The notes under the pieces were generated by a model, which saw only the letters and a list, made by a program, of their open reading frames with translations, was not told where the DNA came from and ran no database searches. A program made the position numbers and the translations under genes. Of a DNA stretch of 36,842 bases, positions 34,035-36,842 are shown in pieces. The DNA is from Planctomycetota bacterium (lineage in GTDB: Bacteria; Planctomycetota; UBA1135; GCA-002686595), in assembly GCA_030746555.1 (NCBI GenBank), contig JASLMK010000055.1, positions 1 to 36,842 of the forward strand, written 5' to 3'. Numbering within the stretch: the stretch's first letter is position 1; each line of letters begins with the position of its first letter.

Positions 34035-34807
34035 GCCTCGGTGAGCCCCTGAGCGCGGAGGAGCGCGCCACCTACGAGTGGCAGCTGGACGTCCCCGGCT
34101 TCGGCGTGGAGGGCCAGCGAAGACTGAGGGACGCCAGCGTCCTCGTCTCGCGCCTGGGCGGCCTGGGGGGCGTGGTCGCCTACGAGCTGGCGGCGGCGGG
34201 GATCGGCCGGCTGGTCCTTGCCCACGGCGGCGACGTCGTTCCCAGCGACCTCAATCGCCAACTCCTGATGACCCACGAGTGGCTCGGCAAGCCCAGGATC
34301 GAGTGCGCGACGGCTCGCCTGCTCGAGCTCAACCCGCGCCTTCGGATCGAGGCGGTCGGCGAGAACGTCTGCGAGCGAAACGCCGAGCGGCTCGTGGCCG
34401 AGGCCGACGTAATCGTGGACTGCGCGCCCCTGTTCGAGGAGCGCTTCCTCATGAACCGCGAGGCCGTCCGGCAGGGCAAGCCCATGGTCGAGTGCGCCAT
34501 GTACGAGCTCGAGGCGCACGTGACGACGATCGTCCCCGGACAGACCCCCTGCCTGGCGTGCCTGTTCCCCTCCGATCCGCCCGCCTGGCGCCGTCGCTTC
34601 CCCGTCTTCGGCGCCGTCTCCGGGTCGGTCGGCTGCCTCGCGGCCATGGAGGCGATCAAGGTCATCGCCGGGCTCGGCGAGCCCTTGTTCGGCCGCCTGC
34701 TCTGCTTCGACACGCGGTCGATGGCCTTCCACGCCGCCACGATCCGGCGCCGCGAGGACTGCCGGGTCTGCGGGGAGGCCGGCCAGAAGGGCGCTCCCGC
34801 CTCCTGA
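34031..34807 (+). CDS. moeB: MoeB/ThiF-like E1 adenylyltransferase
   Basis: 258 residues from ATG 34031, overlapping the carrier stop by ATGA. It activates the carrier's C-terminal glycine with ATP. Landmarks: VLVSRLGGLGGVVAYELAAAG nucleotide loop (first Gly of GxGGLG replaced by Arg), Asp68 and Arg76 in DVVPSDLNRQ, and a zinc tetrad Cys174/Cys177 (CLACLF) and Cys244/Cys247 (CRVCG). GAVSGSVGCLAAMEAIKVIAG is the usual C-terminal helix. There is no rhodanese domain, so another protein must supply sulfur. As last gene of the five-gene overlapping unit, it ties Mo/W uptake to cofactor building. Confidence 0.9.
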   Translation: MSLGEPLSAEERATYEWQLDVPGFGVEGQRRLRDASVLVSRLGGLGGVVAYELAAAGIGRLVLAHGGDVVPSDLNRQLLMTHEWLGKPRIECATARLLELNPRLRIEAVGENVCERNAERLVAEADVIVDCAPLFEERFLMNREAVRQGKPMVECAMYELEAHVTTIVPGQTPCLACLFPSDPPAWRRRFPVFGAVSGSVGCLAAMEAIKVIAGLGEPLFGRLLCFDTRSMAFHAATIRRREDCRVCGEAGQKGAPAS

Positions 34808-34871
34808 GTGCCGGATTCGGCACGCCCCTGGGGGGCGGCGGTGCGTCCCGACGCCAAACCCGACGGCGGGT
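34808..34871 (+). terminator. Two hairpins after the Mo/W operon, possible terminator
   Basis: GTGCCG-GATT-CGGCAC (34808-34823) starts at the base after the MoeB stop and is a perfect 6-bp stem with a tetraloop. A second, ACCCG-ACGG-CGGGT, lies at 34858-34871. Neither has a T-run. Position suggests transcript-end hairpins or Rho-independent-like signals with weak U tracts. The remaining sequence to 34925 shows no clear promoter. Confidence 0.4.
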
Positions 34872-34925
34872 CAAGCGCGAGCGACAGAACGCCGAAGTAA
34901 CCGAGGATCCCCCTGTCTCGTTCCC

Positions 34926-36626
34926 ATGGACCAGGTCGCAAACGACGGCTCCGATCGGCCTCTGCTCCTGATCGCCGACGCCGACTCCCACAAGCGTGCC
35001 GCCCTCGGCCATGCCATGCGCTGCGCCGGGTTCCGCGTGCAGCCGGCCGCCGACCTGGCGACCTGCATGGAGGTGCTCGAGAGGACCAGGCCCGACCTCG
35101 TCCTGGTGGACGCCGGCCTCTCCGATCACGGGGGCGCGGAGCTGGGCCGGCGCCTGCGCTCGGTCACCGATGCGGCCTCGACGCCGATCATCATGTTGAT
35201 GGGCCACAAGGATCTCGACGCCATCGGTGAAGCTCGCGCCGTGGGCACGATCGACTTCCTCGACCGCGCCACCCACCCCTCGCTCGTCGAGCATCGCGTC
35301 CGCACCACGATCGAGAGCTGCGCCTCACTCCTCTCCTTGGACGGCTCCGAGCTCGCCCCGCCCTCCGACGCGGCGCACCCGGTTGCCGACAGGCGAGTCC
35401 TCGAACGGGTCATCGCCCAGGTGATGGGCTTCGACGAGCGCGTAGCTGTGCTCTGCATCACGGCCGTCGACGAGGGTTCGGCGGCGCTCTCCTCCGACGA
35501 CGTCCAACGGGCCCTGGATCGCTTCAGCGAGGAGTCGCCCATGGAGAGCCCCCTCGGCATGGTGCGCGTCGTGCCGACCTCCCCTGATCACGTCACGATC
35601 GTGGTCTCGGGGATCGCTCGCCTCCAGGACGTAGGGCGCCTGGCCGCCTGCGTACGGGACACGGCCTCGGTGCCCGCCTGCGAGGGTTCGGGTGCAGGTC
35701 CGCGCGCGATCGCCGTGGGGGTCTCGACGGCGCCCGACGACGCCGATGCTCCCGCGCGGCTGGTCGACAACGCCCTCGCCGCCATGCGCACGGCGGCCCT
35801 CCAGCAGGAGGGGTGCGTCCGCTTCCACGACGAAGCGCTCAACCGTTGGTCGGTGGCCCGCCTGAACCTGGAACAGGACCTGCGCGCGGCCATCGCCAAC
35901 GACGAGCTCGTCGTCCACTACCAGCCCAAGGTCGACATCGACAGCCTGCGCGTGGTCGGCATGGAGGCCCTGGTGCGCTGGGAGCACCGGCAGCTGGGGA
36001 CGATCGCGCCCGATCAGTTCATCCCGCTCGCCGAGGAGACCGGCCTGATCATCCCGATCGGTCAGTGGGTGCTCGAGACGGCCTGCGCCCAGACTCGGCG
36101 CTGGCAGGACGCGGGATTCGCCCCCGTGCGCATGGGCGTGAACCTCTCGCCCGTGCAGTTTCGCCAGCCCGACCTGTTGGAGGTCGTCGAGCGCACCCTG
36201 GTCGAGACCGGCGTCGAGCCGCGCTGGCTCGAGCTGGAGTTGACCGAGGGGATGTTGATGCAGGAGGTCACCTCGACGATGGACTGCCTGCGGGGCCTCG
36301 GTGACCTCGGTGTGCAGCTCTCGATCGACGACTTCGGGACGGGCTACTCGTCCCTCAGCTACCTCAAGCGGTTCCCGATCGACACCCTCAAGATCGACCG
36401 GTCCTTCGTGCGCGACGTGACCGAGAACTCCGACGATGCGGCGATCGTGACCTCCATCATCTTGATGGCGCACGGGCTCAAACTGAACGTCATCGCCGAG
36501 GGCGTGGAGACCCAGAGCCAACTCGAGTTCCTGCGCGTCCTACGCTGCAATGAGATCCAGGGCTACCTGATCAGCGCGCCCGTGCCGGCAGAGAAGGCCC
36601 GGGAGCTGCTGGACCGCCCCGACTAG
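34926..36626 (+). CDS. REC - degenerate GGDEF - EAL cyclic-di-GMP phosphodiesterase
   Basis: 566 residues from ATG 34926. Receiver domain about 10-130 with acidic pair in LLIADAD and phospho-acceptor Asp62 (LVLVDAG). Residues about 150-310 have GGDEF-like secondary pattern (VGVSTAPDDADAPARLVDNA) but no GG[DE]EF motif, so no cyclase activity is expected. The EAL domain (about 315-560) is complete: EAL at 347-349, Asn406 in NLSPVQF, ELTEG, Asp468-Asp469 in IDDFGTGYSS, Lys489 in TLKIDRSF and AEGVETQ. It should hydrolyse cyclic-di-GMP in response to a histidine kinase not in this window. Its TAG stop lies inside the first bases of the adjoining hairpin repeat, so the original C-terminus may have been changed by that insertion. 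Confidence 0.92.
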   Translation: MDQVANDGSDRPLLLIADADSHKRAALGHAMRCAGFRVQPAADLATCMEVLERTRPDLVLVDAGLSDHGGAELGRRLRSVTDAASTPIIMLMGHKDLDAIGEARAVGTIDFLDRATHPSLVEHRVRTTIESCASLLSLDGSELAPPSDAAHPVADRRVLERVIAQVMGFDERVAVLCITAVDEGSAALSSDDVQRALDRFSEESPMESPLGMVRVVPTSPDHVTIVVSGIARLQDVGRLAACVRDTASVPACEGSGAGPRAIAVGVSTAPDDADAPARLVDNALAAMRTAALQQEGCVRFHDEALNRWSVARLNLEQDLRAAIANDELVVHYQPKVDIDSLRVVGMEALVRWEHRQLGTIAPDQFIPLAEETGLIIPIGQWVLETACAQTRRWQDAGFAPVRMGVNLSPVQFRQPDLLEVVERTLVETGVEPRWLELELTEGMLMQEVTSTMDCLRGLGDLGVQLSIDDFGTGYSSLSYLKRFPIDTLKIDRSFVRDVTENSDDAAIVTSIILMAHGLKLNVIAEGVETQSQLEFLRVLRCNEIQGYLISAPVPAEKARELLDRPD

Positions 36627-36676
36627 CCCGGATGATTCATGAAGACGTGCGCGTGTTCATGAATCAGCCGGGCTAG
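36623..36676. repeat. 54-bp hairpin made only of the element's inverted ends
   Basis: Two 21-base arms (36623-36643 and 36656-36676) are reverse complements with one mismatch; each starts or ends with CTAG and contains TTCATGAA next to CCGGG. The 12-base loop is GACGTGCGCGTG. The arms equal the ends of the larger element, so this looks like an internal-deletion derivative. It shares its last CTAG with the following larger copy, and its first CTAG contains the TAG stop of the EAL gene. Confidence 0.85.
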
Positions 36677-36842
36677 CCCGGATGATTCATGAAGACGTGC
36701 GCCAGACACAGCAACTCGGTTCCTGGTGGTGCTTTGCGGGTTCTGGCGACGCAGGCGACCCTGAACGGGTCGTCGAGGAAGCCAGGTTCCGCAAAGCGCC
36801 GCCAGGGGCCGAGAGGCCGTCGAAGACGGCCGGTTGCGAAGT
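36673..36842. repeat. Structured inverted-repeat element, copy 2 (right end cut by window end)
   Basis: Starts CTAGCCCGGAT..TTCATGAAGAC. The arm 36715-36739 pairs with 36789-36813 over 25 of 25 positions, four of them G-T (G-U in RNA). Inside are CTGGC/GCCAG (36743-36747 / 36781-36785) and CGACCC/GGGTCG (36756-36761 / 36767-36772). Outside lies the hairpin GGCCGTC-GAA-GACGGCC (36815-36831). The missing right end is seen in copy 1 (109-141), whose bases pair with 36673-36714 (CCAGAC, GCAA, TTCATGAA, CCGGGCTAG). No ORF is present. Confidence 0.88.

Noticed and set aside
1..36842. Window as a complete circular replicon because the ends are alike
   Set aside because: The end sequences differ by several bases and the last bases do not continue into the first; both are partial copies of a dispersed repeat. 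There are no replication genes.
1..36842. tRNA, rRNA, CRISPR array, phage or insertion sequence with transposase
   Set aside because: None is recognisable on either strand; apart from the terminal repeat elements, there is no mobile-element signal.

Overview
The window looks like a chromosomal segment of a high-GC (about 70 %) member of the Planctomycetota, or a close PVC relative. It is not a plasmid or phage: there are no replication, phage or transposase genes. The call rests on gene families typical of that group: a PSCyt1/PSCyt2/PSD1 protein next to a Tat-type DUF1501 protein and a type I sulfatase; two large PVC-type membrane-bound dehydrogenase / cytochrome c proteins; Tat-exported TIM-barrel sugar isomerase-like proteins; quinoprotein-like beta-propellers; and LamG domains fused to many of these. 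Long antisense ORFs lie over most genes because of the GC content and were left out.

Layout. (1) Bases 1-141 are the right part of a structured repeat; related copies occupy 36623-36842, so the window begins and ends inside the same repeat family. (2) 242-1840 (+) encodes a secreted protein. It converges with zero spacing on a minus-strand block running from 14327 down to 1841: sugar isomerase-like TIM barrel, Gfo/Idh/MocA oxidoreductase, PVC-type dehydrogenase/cytochrome c, a probable two-selenocysteine protein, ATP-grasp enzyme, PSD1 cytochrome protein, DUF1501 protein, sulfatase. (3) From 14449 everything is on the plus strand: a glycoside-hydrolase-like protein, two exported TIM-barrel proteins around a 1098-residue dehydrogenase/HEAT/cytochrome c protein, an Nramp-like transporter and a TPR lipoprotein. 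(4) 22996-30771 is a tight unit: unknown membrane-anchored protein, FtsX-like permease, LolD/MacB-like ATPase and two exported beta-propellers, the second carrying LamG, FN3-like and SAM-methyltransferase-like domains. (5) 30768-34807 is an overlapping five-gene molybdate/tungstate unit: fused double binding protein, permease, ATPase, MoaD-like carrier, MoeB/ThiF-like E1. (6) 34926-36626 is a REC - degenerate GGDEF - EAL protein.

The most notable observation is at 8952-9596 (-). What first looks like two tiny genes plus unexplained sequence is one continuous 214-residue reading frame interrupted by exactly two in-frame TGA codons and closed by TAG. The two TGAs fall at equivalent points of two roughly 76-residue repeats that resemble the heavy-metal-associated (HMA) beta-alpha-beta-beta-alpha-beta pattern. 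Each TGA is followed, 15-18 bases on, by the same small hairpin motif GGCC-CGTGN-GGCC, which fits a bacterial SECIS. A sigma70-like promoter (CTGACA-17-GATAAT) with a palindrome over the -35 box lies just upstream. I read this as an exported selenoprotein with one Sec per domain; no selA/B/C/D gene is in the window, so this is an inference.

The second notable system is the terminal repeat: a roughly 200-bp element with CTAG-bounded inverted ends, a 25-base-pair central stem kept by four G-T(U) wobbles, and a 54-bp hairpin-only derivative that supplies the TAG stop codon of the EAL gene.
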